From the NCBI RefSeq assembly GCF_022899355.1, contig NZ_JALJCK010000001.1, positions 596,346-660,345 on the forward strand: 64,000 nucleotides of DNA. The letters are read 5' to 3'. This document shows, one piece after another, positions 46,837-57,618 of this stretch. The translations under genes were made by a program, and so were the position numbers. The notes beneath the pieces are model-generated. The model searched no databases. It was given only the letters and a program-made list of their open reading frames with translations, and was not told the origin of the DNA. This DNA is from Shinella yambaruensis. Its GTDB lineage: Bacteria > Pseudomonadota > Alphaproteobacteria > Rhizobiales > Rhizobiaceae. How positions within the stretch are numbered: the first letter of the stretch is position 1; each line of letters begins with the position of its first letter.

Positions 46837-49032
46837 TTAAATGGCGTTCATCGGGCCGATGCCGAAGAACAGCGTCTCGCCGGAGGAATCGTCCACGCCG
46901 TCATTGTCGGTCACGATGAAGCCGTTGCCGGCGGCATCGATGGCAAAGCCCTCGACCTTGTCGACGACGAAGCCGTTGGTGGCGCCCTTGAGGTCCGGGA
47001 TGAGGTCGCGGACCTCCTCCTTCCTGACGACGGGCAGGTCGCCGCCGAGCGCGGCCGGCTTCAGGTCGGCGAGCGCCACGCGGTAGAGCTTCTTCAGCCT
47101 GGCGGCCTGGCCGATCAGGTTGTCGCGCTCGATGATATAGGCATGCTCGCCGTTCACGGTGATTTCGGAAAGGCCGACCCAGCCGCTTTCCGTCTTTTCG
47201 AGCGGGTAGCGCACGGCGCCCCATTCCTCCGAGGACGGCTTGTAGGAGACGAGCTTCACGAAACCCTTCTCGTCATCGCCCCATTCGCGCTGCACGGCCA
47301 TCCACAGCACCTTGTCATCGCCTTCGCCGACGCTGGTGATGCCTTCGAAGCCGAAGCGCTTCTCGCCGGCGCGCAGCGCGGCGGGAATGGCGATTTCCTT
47401 CTGGATCTCGCCCTTTTCGTTCACATGGATGATGGCGTGGCTGTAGAGCTTGTCGGCATCGCCTTCGTTGGCGAGCCAGAAGCCGCCCTCGCCGTCCGGC
47501 GTCAGGCCTTCGCTGTCGAGCTTCTGGGCGGCCGCGCCATTGCGCGTGATGCGCAATGCATCGACGATCCTCGCCGGCTTCGCAGTGGCGTCGATCGTGA
47601 AGATCGTCGGCTGCGCGGCGTAGAAGGAATCGTTGACGGCATAGAGCATGCCCGGCTTGTCCTTGACCGGGGCAAGGCCCGAGAGGGCGCCGAAGCCGAT
47701 CAGCTCGCCGTCCTTGTCGGTGGAGACGATCTGCGGATAGGCAACCTCCCCTTCCGCACGCTCATAGATCATGACATGCGAGCGGGCGCCGCCGTCCTCG
47801 ACGAGGTCGGTCTCGTTGGCGGTCACGAAGAGGTTGCGGCTCGCAATGGCGACGGCGCCTTCCGGGCCGACGCCCGAGGGCAGCAGCTGCAGAAGCTCGG
47901 GCTCGCCGCCGGTGTCCTTGTAGACGCCGACGATCGAGGCACGCTCGGCGAGCACGAAGAACAGGTTGTCGTCGCCGAACCTGGCCGCTTCCATGCCTTC
48001 CGGCTCGACGCCCTTCTTGTTGCGCTTGTCCGGGTAATGGCCGATCCTGGCGATCTCGCGCTCGAAGCCGGCACCGTTCTCGTAGAGAACCTTGCCCTGC
48101 TTGTCGAAGATGGTGAAGCCGCGCGCGCCGCCCTTCCAGTCGCCTTCATTGGCAACGACCAGGCGGTCGTCGTCGAGCCACTTCACGGCGTCGGGCTCGC
48201 GGGCGACATCCTTCATCTCGCCCGTGAACTTCAGGGCGCCGTCCTTCTTGGTGTCGATGCCTTCAAGGTTGACCGTGCCGGCGGAGAAATGGCTCTTCAC
48301 CGTGCCGTTCCTGCCGTCGACGACGACGATGTGGTTGTTCTCCTGCAGGGTGACGGCGACCTCGTCGAGGCTGTTGAAGGCGACGAATTCGGGTTCCGGA
48401 TCCTCACCCGCGACATCGGCAAGGCCGGTCAGCGCGACATGCTTGATCGAGCCGCAATCGACGATGCCGTCCTTGAGGGACAGCAGCACGAGATCGCCGG
48501 CCGGCATCTGCGGGATGGCGCCGTCATTGACCTCCTCGTCGCGCTCGTTCTCGATGGCGATGGCGGCGATCGTCCTGTCCTTGTTGAGGGCGATCGAATC
48601 CGGCTGGCCGCCGAGATCGCAGGTCGCCTCGATGGCCTTGGAAGCGAGATCGACCTGGGCGAGGACGCCGGACGGCTTCACGAAGCTCTCGCGCGTGTTG
48701 ATGGCGACGAGCGCCTTGCCGGCCGCGATCGCGACCGAGGTCGGCTCGCCCTCGAAGGAAAGGGAGCCTCCGGCCTTCGGGGCCCTGGCGTCGGTGATGT
48801 CGATGAAGCCGATCGCCTTGTTCGGGCTGTCGGAATAGACGAGCGTGTTGCCGTCCTCGGAGGCGGCAATGATTTCGGACGAGGTCGGCGTCGCCCTGTC
48901 CACGCCCTCCGGCAGGTTGTCGGCGACGGCGAAGGACGCAATGCGATTGAATACGGGCTCGGCGCTGGCGGCGGGGGCCACCGATGCGGCGAGGACCGCC
49001 GCGAGGGCGGCGGTGATCGAACGGGTTTTCAT
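46837..49032 (-). CDS. Secreted esterase-like/phytase-family beta-propeller protein
   Basis: 731-residue exported protein. Residues 1-24 are a Sec signal peptide (ALAAVLAASVAPAASA). The first half resembles a WD40-like propeller (GQPDSIALNKDRTIAAIAIE, GDWKGGARGFTIFDKQG). The second half matches the family called esterase-like activity of phytase (LSGLAPVKDKPGMLYAVND, LDSEGLTPDGEGGFWLANEG, FGFEGITSVGEGDDK). A role in releasing phosphate from organic esters is inferred from the family and from the Pho box 53-81 bases upstream of its start. It is cut off from the convergent MarR gene by a strong terminator. Confidence 0.88.
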   Translation of the reverse strand: MKTRSITAALAAVLAASVAPAASAEPVFNRIASFAVADNLPEGVDRATPTSSEIIAASEDGNTLVYSDSPNKAIGFIDITDARAPKAGGSLSFEGEPTSVAIAAGKALVAINTRESFVKPSGVLAQVDLASKAIEATCDLGGQPDSIALNKDRTIAAIAIENERDEEVNDGAIPQMPAGDLVLLSLKDGIVDCGSIKHVALTGLADVAGEDPEPEFVAFNSLDEVAVTLQENNHIVVVDGRNGTVKSHFSAGTVNLEGIDTKKDGALKFTGEMKDVAREPDAVKWLDDDRLVVANEGDWKGGARGFTIFDKQGKVLYENGAGFEREIARIGHYPDKRNKKGVEPEGMEAARFGDDNLFFVLAERASIVGVYKDTGGEPELLQLLPSGVGPEGAVAIASRNLFVTANETDLVEDGGARSHVMIYERAEGEVAYPQIVSTDKDGELIGFGALSGLAPVKDKPGMLYAVNDSFYAAQPTIFTIDATAKPARIVDALRITRNGAAAQKLDSEGLTPDGEGGFWLANEGDADKLYSHAIIHVNEKGEIQKEIAIPAALRAGEKRFGFEGITSVGEGDDKVLWMAVQREWGDDEKGFVKLVSYKPSSEEWGAVRYPLEKTESGWVGLSEITVNGEHAYIIERDNLIGQAARLKKLYRVALADLKPAALGGDLPVVRKEEVRDLIPDLKGATNGFVVDKVEGFAIDAAGNGFIVTDNDGVDDSSGETLFFGIGPMNAI

Positions 49033-49084
49033 GAAATCCTCCGGGATCCGGTCAAAAGGAACCCGGCGGTTCTGAGGCTTTCCT

Positions 49085-49113
49085 GTTACAGGCCGATGAC
49101 ATTTCGGCGACAG
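49085..49113 (-). promoter_or_regulatory. Pho box with three direct repeats
   Basis: On minus CTGTCGC, ATGTCAT and CTGTAAC follow each other with exact 4-base spacers (11-base period), matching the PhoB consensus CTGTCAT-N4-CTGTCAT at 5/7, 6/7 and 5/7. It lies 53 bases before the start of the secreted phytase-like gene. This predicts induction by phosphate starvation. Confidence 0.75.
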
Positions 49114-49135
49114 TGCCGCCCCTTCTCCCGCAAAT

Positions 49136-49163
49136 AAAAAGGGGCCCGGAAGAACCGGACCCC
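49136..49163 (-). terminator. Rho-independent terminator after the HU gene
   Basis: On minus GGGGTCCGG and CCGGGCCCC pair (one G-T) around loop TTCTT, followed by TTTTT. It is 58 bases beyond the HU stop. Confidence 0.8.
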
Positions 49164-49220
49164 GACCCTGAACTTCAGGTTTGGCGGCGGAGTGGATAAC
49201 CGCTCTGCCCGAACCAAGGA

Positions 49221-49496
49221 TCAGCCGTTGACGGCGTCCTTCAGGCCCTTGCCGGCCGAGAACTTCGGCACGTTGCGTGCCGGGATCTCGATCTCGGCGC
49301 CGGTCGAAAGGTTGCGGCCCTTCGAAGCTTCGCGGCGCGATACGGAGAAATTGCCGAAACCGACGAGACGAACGTCGCCACCGTTCTTGAGTTCGCCCTG
49401 GATCGTCTCGAAAACGGCGTCGACAGCCGATGCTGCGTCCGTCTTGGAGAGGCCAGACTTCTCAGCCACTGCGGATACGAGTTCATTCTTGTTCAT
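49221..49496 (-). CDS. hup: DNA-binding protein HU
   Basis: Nucleoid-associated protein of 91 residues that bends and compacts DNA. Family features are [20 protein letters not shown] at the start (in part), the central [21 protein letters not shown], and the DNA-contacting arm motif [21 protein letters not shown]. It has a purine-rich ribosome site AGGGGTGG. It lies downstream of lon on the same strand, but a terminator and its own promoter separate them. Confidence 0.97.
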   Translation of the reverse strand: MNKNELVSAVAEKSGLSKTDAASAVDAVFETIQGELKNGGDVRLVGFGNFSVSRREASKGRNLSTGAEIEIPARNVPKFSAGKGLKDAVNG

Positions 49497-49545
49497 GTTT
49501 CCACCCCTTTCATACGGTTTGAAACGACTCATACAAGTCGGGGGC

Positions 49546-49574
49546 AGAATACGCATCGCCCTTCGCCTCGCAAG
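49546..49574 (-). promoter_or_regulatory. Candidate HU promoter
   Basis: CTTGCG (49574-49569), 17-base spacer, TATTCT (49551-49546) on minus, giving a leader of about 45 bases before the HU start. It lies downstream of the lon terminator. Confidence 0.5.
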
Positions 49575-49627
49575 AAAATTTCGTCGCAAAACCCTGAGAA
49601 TCCGGGCTTTACACACGCTTTTCAACG

Positions 49628-49656
49628 AAAAAGACCGGCCGAACGGCCGGTCTTTT
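49628..49656. terminator. Rho-independent terminator after lon
   Basis: GACCGGCC/GGCCGGTC stem (49633-49640 and 49645-49652) with loop GAAC. On minus it is followed by five T, ending the lon transcript 46 bases after its stop codon. Confidence 0.85.
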
Positions 49657-49701
49657 CCCGTTTCGCTCCAAAATGCCGGATGCTTTACCCGGCATAAAGG
49701 C

Positions 49702-52125
<2,424 letters not shown>

Positions 52126-52208
52126 GTCATTTCCTTTCAAACGTCCCGTTTCCGGGAACCGGTCCATTCGGCGCTTGGGGTGCCGGGCCGGCGATCTTTT
52201 CCATCCAC

Positions 52209-52237
52209 AAGTGGCGTGCGGCTAACACATTTTCAAG
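52209..52237 (-). promoter_or_regulatory. Possible heat-shock type promoter of lon
   Basis: CTTGAA (52237-52232), 17-base spacer and CCACTT (52214-52209) on minus, about 84 bases before the lon start. The -35 fits the alphaproteobacterial RpoH pattern; the -10 is a weak match. Confidence 0.3.
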
Positions 52238-52493
52238 CCCGGTTGCAGAGTGCCCCACTCCACGACGGACAAGCGAACCAGCGACAGGAAGTGTAGTCTT
52301 CCGCGCTGTCGCGGAACTTGCGGCCTTCCCCCGGCGGGACCGCCGGAGCATACACAGCACAGAATCGACGCCTTCCATTCTGGCCCGGCGCAGACCGTTT
52401 CGCAACGGCCCGACGAAGCAGTGGAAGCTTGCCCATCATGCCCCTTCCCGCGGCACGCGACCAGTCACGAAATGTCACCAGGCGACGCAAACG

Positions 52494-52515
52494 AAAAGAC
52501 CCGCCGCGGCGGGTC
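52494..52515 (-). terminator. Hairpin with T-run, minus strand
   Basis: GACCCGC/GCGGGTC stem around a CGCG loop followed on minus by TTTT. It lies about 150 bases beyond clpX and is its first convincing terminator. Confidence 0.6.
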
Positions 52516-52546
52516 CTTATTGATGGCAACCTCAGCCCACCCTCAC

Positions 52547-52607
52547 CGTCATCCTCGGCCTTGAGCCGAGGATCCAGTGGATGGTCGGGTCAAGCCCGAC
52601 CATGACG
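52547..52607. repeat. Palindromic intergenic repeat (CGTCAT...ATGACG)
   Basis: A 61-base element with ends CGTCAT and ATGACG and two internal hairpins, CCTCGGC/GCCGAGG and GGTCGGG/CCCGACC, on either side of ATCCAGTGGAT. A degenerate half (GGGCTCGACCCGATCATCCA) is seen near 35364-35383. The pattern is common between genes of many alphaproteobacteria. Confidence 0.7.
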
Positions 52608-52665
52608 GAAGAGAGGTTGCGGCACTTGATCGACGTGCTGGCGCGCGCCTCATTCCAACAGCCGA

Positions 52666-53943
52666 TCAGGCCGAAACGTTGGCCTTCTCGTCGGAGCGCT
52701 CCGAATAGATGTAGAGCGGACGGGCAGAGCCCTTGACGACCTCGTCGGAGATGACGACCTCGCGCACGCCTTCCAGCGTCGGCAGCTCGAACATCGTGTC
52801 GAGCAGGATCTTCTCCATGATCGAGCGCAGGCCGCGCGCGCCGGTCTTGCGGACGATCGCCTTGCGGGCGATCTCGCGCAGCGCGTCCTCGTGGAAGGTC
52901 AGTTCCACGTCTTCCATCTCGAACAGGCGCTGGTACTGCTTGACGAGCGCGTTCTTCGGTTCCGACAGGATCTGGATCAACGCATCCTCGTCGAGGTCCT
53001 CCAGCGTCGCCAGGACCGGCAGGCGGCCGATGAATTCGGGGATGAGGCCGAACTTCACCAGGTCTTCCGGCTCCAGCTCGCGCAGAACCTCGCCGACGCG
53101 GCGGTCTTCCGGCGCACGCACCGTCGCGCCGAAGCCGATCGAGGTCTTCTCGCCGCGGGCGGAAATGATCTTGTCGAGGCCGGCAAAGGCGCCGCCGCAG
53201 ATGAACAGGATGTTCGTCGTGTCGACCTGCAGGAATTCCTGCTGCGGATGCTTGCGGCCACCCTGCGGCGGTACGGAAGCGACCGTGCCTTCCATGATCT
53301 TCAGAAGCGCCTGCTGCACGCCCTCGCCCGAGACGTCGCGCGTGATCGACGGGTTGTCGGACTTGCGCGAGATCTTGTCGACCTCGTCGATATAGACGAT
53401 GCCGCGCTGGGCGCGCTCGACATTGTAGTCGGCGGCCTGAAGCAGCTTCAGGATGATGTTCTCCACGTCCTCGCCGACGTAACCGGCTTCGGTCAGCGTC
53501 GTGGCGTCGGCCATGGTGAAGGGCACGTCGATGATGCGGGCGAGCGTCTGGGCGAGATAGGTCTTGCCGCAGCCCGTCGGGCCGACCAGCATGATGTTCG
53601 ACTTCGCCAGTTCCACGTCCGAGCCCTTGGCGGCATGCGCCAGGCGCTTGTAGTGGTTGTGCACCGCGACCGACAGGATGCGTTTCGCCTGCTGCTGGCC
53701 GATGACATATTCGTCGAGGACCTTGATGATATCCTGGGGCGTGGGAACGCCGTCGCGGGATTTCACCATCGAGGTCTTGTTCTCCTCGCGGATGATGTCC
53801 ATGCACAATTCGACGCATTCATCGCAGATGAACACGGTCGGTCCGGCAATCAGCTTGCGGACCTCGTGCTGGCTCTTGCCGCAGAAGGAGCAGTAAAGGG
53901 TATTCTTGGAGTCGCCGCCGTTGCTGCCGCTGACCTTGCTCAT
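52666..53943 (-). CDS. clpX: ATP-dependent Clp protease ATP-binding subunit ClpX
   Basis: AAA+ unfoldase that feeds substrates to ClpP. The 425-residue product has the N-terminal zinc-binding domain (CSFCGKSQ and CDECVELC), Walker [18 protein letters not shown] near residue 120, Walker [14 protein letters not shown] near 185, the pore and IGF-loop region ([13 protein letters not shown]), and sensor 2 [13 protein letters not shown]. It is downstream of clpP on minus with 286 bases between, so it probably has its own promoter. Confidence 0.97.
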   Translation of the reverse strand: MSKVSGSNGGDSKNTLYCSFCGKSQHEVRKLIAGPTVFICDECVELCMDIIREENKTSMVKSRDGVPTPQDIIKVLDEYVIGQQQAKRILSVAVHNHYKRLAHAAKGSDVELAKSNIMLVGPTGCGKTYLAQTLARIIDVPFTMADATTLTEAGYVGEDVENIILKLLQAADYNVERAQRGIVYIDEVDKISRKSDNPSITRDVSGEGVQQALLKIMEGTVASVPPQGGRKHPQQEFLQVDTTNILFICGGAFAGLDKIISARGEKTSIGFGATVRAPEDRRVGEVLRELEPEDLVKFGLIPEFIGRLPVLATLEDLDEDALIQILSEPKNALVKQYQRLFEMEDVELTFHEDALREIARKAIVRKTGARGLRSIMEKILLDTMFELPTLEGVREVVISDEVVKGSARPLYIYSERSDEKANVSA

Positions 53944-54229
53944 GTCACTATCCTTCCAGCACGCCGTTCATCTTAGACAAGATGGCCGGACCACTCAAAC
54001 CGCCTTTGCCGGAAGCGTTCTCGCCGTCCTTCAAAGGCTCCAGGGGTACTGACCGGAAAAGGGTTTCCCCAAACCGGTGGCAACGAATCCCCCACCGAAC
54101 ACCGAATGCTAGGCCGTTACAAATCAACATAGCATTAACGGCCAATATTAACGGCTTTGCCGTGCGGATAAAGCCCCGCGACCATTACAAATGCGTCACA
54201 ATAACTTCATCCGCGGCAAAAGCATGGCG

Positions 54230-54862
54230 TCACGCGCCCTCGACGCCCTCGATCGCCTCGCGGCTGGTGATCACGCGGTCGACCAGACCCCAATCCTTCG
54301 CCTCGTCGGCGCTCATGAAATGGTCACGGTCGAGCGTCTGTTCCACCTCCTCGTAGGTGCGGCCGCAATGCTTGACATAGACCTCGTTCAGCTTGCGCTT
54401 CATCTTGAGGATGTCCTTGGCATGGCGCTCGATATCGGACGCCTGGCCCGAGAAGCCGCCCGAGGGCTGGTGCACCATGATGCGGGCGTTCGGCGTCGCG
54501 AAACGCATGTCCTTGTGGCCGGCGGCCAGCAGCAGCGAGCCCATCGAGGCGGCCTGGCCGATGCAGAGCGTCGAGACGGCCGGCTTGATGAACTGCATCG
54601 TGTCGTAGATCGCCATGCCCGAGGTGACGACGCCGCCCGGCGAATTGATGTAGAGCGCGATCTCCTTCTTCGGGTTCTCGGCCTCGAGGAAGAGAAGCTG
54701 CGCGCACACGAGCGTTGCGATGTGATCCTCGACGGGACCCGTCAGGAAGATGATGCGCTCCTTCAGGAGGCGCGAATAGATATCGTAGGAACGCTCGCCG
54801 CGGTTGGTTTGCTCGACGACCATCGGCACCAGAGCCATGGCGGTATCTACGGGATTTCTCAT
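54230..54862 (-). CDS. clpP: ATP-dependent Clp protease proteolytic subunit ClpP
   Basis: Serine protease that forms a double heptameric ring. The 210-residue product contains the oxyanion glycine strip [17 protein letters not shown], catalytic Ser in [16 protein letters not shown] near residue 113, catalytic His in [18 protein letters not shown] near 138, and the Asp in [20 protein letters not shown] near 187. Length is canonical. Confidence 0.97.
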   Translation of the reverse strand: MRNPVDTAMALVPMVVEQTNRGERSYDIYSRLLKERIIFLTGPVEDHIATLVCAQLLFLEAENPKKEIALYINSPGGVVTSGMAIYDTMQFIKPAVSTLCIGQAASMGSLLLAAGHKDMRFATPNARIMVHQPSGGFSGQASDIERHAKDILKMKRKLNEVYVKHCGRTYEEVEQTLDRDHFMSADEAKDWGLVDRVITSREAIEGVEGA

Positions 54863-54932
54863 GTCAATCCTTCATCGGTGTGGCCCTGAAACCCTTCGCA
54901 AGCGTTGGGAATCAGCAAGTTTCGTCTTCCCT

Positions 54933-54962
54933 ACATAGAGTGTGAGGGTGGCGGACTTCAAG
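54933..54962 (-). promoter_or_regulatory. Candidate clpP promoter
   Basis: CTTGAAG (54962-54956), 17-base spacer, CTATGT (54938-54933) on minus, about 75 bases before the clpP start. The -35 CTTGAA could serve either the vegetative or the heat-shock sigma factor. Confidence 0.5.
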
Positions 54963-55134
54963 ACAGGTGCGCGTTTTGCGGCGCTCTATGCGAGAATGCA
55001 GTTAACTGACGCAACGGGCGGCGGCGATTTCCACAACCGGAGCGCCGGCAAGGTGAAGGAAGGGTGAATTCCGCCCCGGCCTTGCCTCCCCCCGGCGATT
55101 GTCTGCACTATATCGTGCTCCAGCGGAGGCAGCC

Positions 55135-56889
55135 ATGATGAAACGATCCCTCGTCGCCCTCGGGCTTCTTTTCCTGACATCGGCCGGGGCACCCGCCCAG
55201 CAGGCCTCCGACGCCGTCGCGCCCGAACGGGCGACCGGCCTTGCGGCGGCCAAGGTCGCCACCGCGAAGACCCATATGGTGGCAGCCGCGCACCCGCTTG
55301 CGGCCGAGGCCGGCGAAAGGATCCTCGCGGACGGCGGCAGCGCGATCGACGCCATGATCGCCGTCCAGACCGTGCTCGGCCTCGTCGAGCCGCAATCCTC
55401 CGGCCTCGGCGGCGGCGCCTTCCTCGTCTACTACGACGCCAGGACCGGGCGCCTCACCACGCTCGACGGGCGCGAGACGGCGCCGATGGAGGCGACCCCC
55501 AAGCTCTTCCTCGACGACAAGGGCGCGCCGATGCAGTTCTTCGACGCCGTCGTCGGCGGGCGATCCGTCGGAACGCCCGGCACCGTCATGCTGATGCAGG
55601 AGGCGCACAACCGCTGGGGCCGCAAGCCCTGGAAGGACCTCTTCGCCCCCGCCGAAAAACTCGCCCGCGACGGCTTTGCCGTCTCCCCGCGCCTTGCCGG
55701 CCTGATCGCCGCCGAAGGGGACCGGCTGAAGACCTTCGAGGCGACCACCGCCTATTTCTTCGGCGCGGACGGCGCGCCGCTGAAGGCCGGCACCATCCTC
55801 AGGAACCCGGCCTATGCCGAGACGCTGTCGGCCATTGCCGGCGGCGGCGCGCCGGCCTTCTATACCGGCGCCATCGCCCAGGGGATCGTCGATACGGTGC
55901 GCAGCTCGGGCAGCAATGCCGGCGTGCTCTCGCTCGCCGACCTTCGGAACTACCAGGTGAAGGAGCGCCGGCCGGTCTGCATCGCCTATCGGGCGCTCGA
56001 CATCTGCGGCATGGGGCCGCCCTCCTCCGGCGCGGTCGCCGTCGGCCAGGTGCTCGGCATGCTGGAGAATTTCGACCTCAAGGCGCTCGGCAGGGACAAT
56101 CCGGAAAGCTGGCGGCTGATCGGCGACGCCCAGCGCCTCGCCTTCGCCGACCGCGAGCGCTACCTTGCGGACACGGATTTCGTGCCTGCGCCCATCAAGG
56201 GGCTCCTCGACAAAATCTATCTCGGCGAGCGGGCGAAACTGCTCGACGGCGACAAGGCGCTCGCCGGCGATGCCGTGACGGCGGGCAGGCCGGAATGGGA
56301 CCACGCCTTCAATTTCGGCCGGGATGCCGCGCTCGAACTGCCCTCCACCAGCCATTTCGTCATCGTCGACAAGGCCGGCAATGTCGTCTCCATGACGGCC
56401 ACCATCGAGAACGGCTTCGGTTCGCGGCTGATGACCGGCGGTTTCCTGCTCAACAACGAGCTCACCGACTTCTCCTTCAAGACCCATGACGAGGGCCTGC
56501 CCGTCGCCAACCGCGTGGAGCCCAGCAAGCGTCCCCGCTCCTCCATGTCGCCGACCATCGTCATGAAGGACGGCAAGCCCGTGCTGGCCATCGGCTCGCC
56601 CGGCGGCAGCCAGATCATCGGCTATGTCGCCCAGGCGCTGATCGCCCATATCGACTGGGGCATGGATGTCGGCGCGGTCGTCTCGATGCCGCATCTCGTC
56701 AACCGCTTCGGCCCCTACGACCTCGAAGCCGGAACGGACGCGGAAAAGCTCGCCGAACCGCTGAAGGCCCTCGGCTACGAGGTGAAGCTGAGCGAAATGA
56801 ACTCCGGCCTGCACGCCATCGCCATCTCCCCCGACGGCCTCACCGGCGCTGCCGATCCGCGGCGGGAGGGGATTGCGGTCGGGAAATAG
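55135..56889 (+). CDS. ggt: Gamma-glutamyltransferase, periplasmic
   Basis: Cleaves or transfers the gamma-glutamyl group of glutathione and related compounds. The 584-residue precursor has a signal peptide (LVALGLLFLTSAGAPA), a large subunit with ILADGGSAIDAMIAVQ near residue 65 and GLGGGAFLVYYD near 95. The autocatalytic cleavage site with nucleophile Thr lies in LPSTSHFVIVDKAGNV near 400, and the small subunit carries SPTIVMKDGKPVLAIGSPGG near 480. GGAGG lies six bases before ATG 55135. Transcribed away from clpP. Confidence 0.95.
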   Translation: MMKRSLVALGLLFLTSAGAPAQQASDAVAPERATGLAAAKVATAKTHMVAAAHPLAAEAGERILADGGSAIDAMIAVQTVLGLVEPQSSGLGGGAFLVYYDARTGRLTTLDGRETAPMEATPKLFLDDKGAPMQFFDAVVGGRSVGTPGTVMLMQEAHNRWGRKPWKDLFAPAEKLARDGFAVSPRLAGLIAAEGDRLKTFEATTAYFFGADGAPLKAGTILRNPAYAETLSAIAGGGAPAFYTGAIAQGIVDTVRSSGSNAGVLSLADLRNYQVKERRPVCIAYRALDICGMGPPSSGAVAVGQVLGMLENFDLKALGRDNPESWRLIGDAQRLAFADRERYLADTDFVPAPIKGLLDKIYLGERAKLLDGDKALAGDAVTAGRPEWDHAFNFGRDAALELPSTSHFVIVDKAGNVVSMTATIENGFGSRLMTGGFLLNNELTDFSFKTHDEGLPVANRVEPSKRPRSSMSPTIVMKDGKPVLAIGSPGGSQIIGYVAQALIAHIDWGMDVGAVVSMPHLVNRFGPYDLEAGTDAEKLAEPLKALGYEVKLSEMNSGLHAIAISPDGLTGAADPRREGIAVGK

Positions 56890-56891
56890 GG

Positions 56892-57278
56892 TCAGACGAG
56901 GCGGACAGGTCCGCCATAGTCGGCAACGCGTGCATCCGCCGTCAGCAACAGCAGGCCCTCATGTTTCGCCTGCGCGATGAGGATGCGGTCGAAAGGATCG
57001 CGGTGCAGGTGCGGCAGGTCCGCCACGGCGATGGCATGGCCGGCGATGATCGGCAACTCGACGTAACCGTTATCGACCAGGCCGCGCCGCAGCCGCGCGG
57101 CGTCCGCCTGGAAATCCTCGCGGTCGAGGCTCGATTTGATGACCACTTCCCAGAGGCTCGCGACGCTGAAATAGAGGGTGTTTTCCGGATCCGCCATAAG
57201 CGCCGTCGCGGCCTCGCTGAGGCGCTCCGGGCTCGACGCCGCCCAGAGCAGCAGGTGCGTATCGATGAGGAGCTTCAT
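56892..57278 (-). CDS. PIN-domain toxin (VapC-like)
   Basis: 128-residue PIN-domain ribonuclease, toxin half of a type II system. Acidic active-site residues are visible in LLIDTHLLLWA at the start, SLWEVVIKSSL near residue 42, and DPFDRILIAQAKHEGLLLLTAD near 92 (in part). Its ATG overlaps the antitoxin stop (ATGA). Typical VapC members cleave tRNA or rRNA; the target here is unknown. Confidence 0.9.
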   Translation of the reverse strand: MKLLIDTHLLLWAASSPERLSEAATALMADPENTLYFSVASLWEVVIKSSLDREDFQADAARLRRGLVDNGYVELPIIAGHAIAVADLPHLHRDPFDRILIAQAKHEGLLLLTADARVADYGGPVRLV

Positions 57279-57520
57279 TCTTCACCGGAAAACTGCCGGG
57301 CGATCTCATCCTCGCCCATCCGGTCGAAATCGTCGGGAACCGTCAACTCCCCGCGCAGAAAGCCGAAACGGCTCGTCTTGCCCTCCCCCACCGGTTCGAG
57401 CGGCACGACTTTGACCATCGGCTTTCCCGCCTTGGCGATAACGAAACTTTCCCCCTTCGCCGCCTGCTCGACCAAGCGTGAAAGGTTGGTCTTCGCATCA
57501 TGGATGTTGACCGTACGCAT
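57275..57520 (-). CDS. Phd/YefM-family antitoxin (VapB-like)
   Basis: 81-residue antitoxin that neutralises the downstream PIN toxin and represses the operon. The N-terminal DNA-binding part (RTVNIHDAKTNLSRLVEQAA) and FVIAKAGKPMVKVVPLE are of Phd/YefM type; the acidic C-terminus binds toxin. Two ATGs are possible: 57520 (used here, with GGGGAAGG just before) and 57532, which lies inside the palindromic operator and about 9 bases after the predicted transcription start. Confidence 0.88.
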   Translation of the reverse strand: MRTVNIHDAKTNLSRLVEQAAKGESFVIAKAGKPMVKVVPLEPVGEGKTSRFGFLRGELTVPDDFDRMGEDEIARQFSGEE

Positions 57521-57530
57521 CGCCTTCCCC

Positions 57531-57576
57531 ATGGACTTAGTCCGATAAACTTAGTCCATTGCTTTGGATAAATCAA
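57531..57576 (-). promoter_or_regulatory. Promoter and operator of the VapBC-like operon
   Basis: Minus-strand TTGATT (57576-57571), 17 bases, TAAGTT (57553-57548). Overlapping it, ATGGACTTAG (57531-57540) and CTTAGTCCAT (57550-57559) form a near-perfect inverted repeat, and ACTTAGTCC occurs twice as a direct repeat 14 bases apart. This fits autorepression by the antitoxin complex. Confidence 0.6.
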
Positions 57577-57618
57577 ATTCCGGTTTCACCCGACGCCGGT
57601 ATGCGCTACCCATCGATC

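Larger units (their letters stand above)
52126..52665. other. Intergenic region between clpX and lon
   Basis: 540 bases without a supported gene; the open frames here lack ribosome sites and family features. It contains the possible lon promoter (52209-52237), a hairpin terminator (52498-52515) and a palindromic intergenic repeat (52547-52607). Confidence 0.65.

Noticed and set aside
54131-54160. CtrA site between clpP and clpX (two TTAACGG motifs)
   Set aside because: The TTAA motifs are 9 bases apart, not the 7 required by the CtrA consensus, so the direct repeat is noted but not called.
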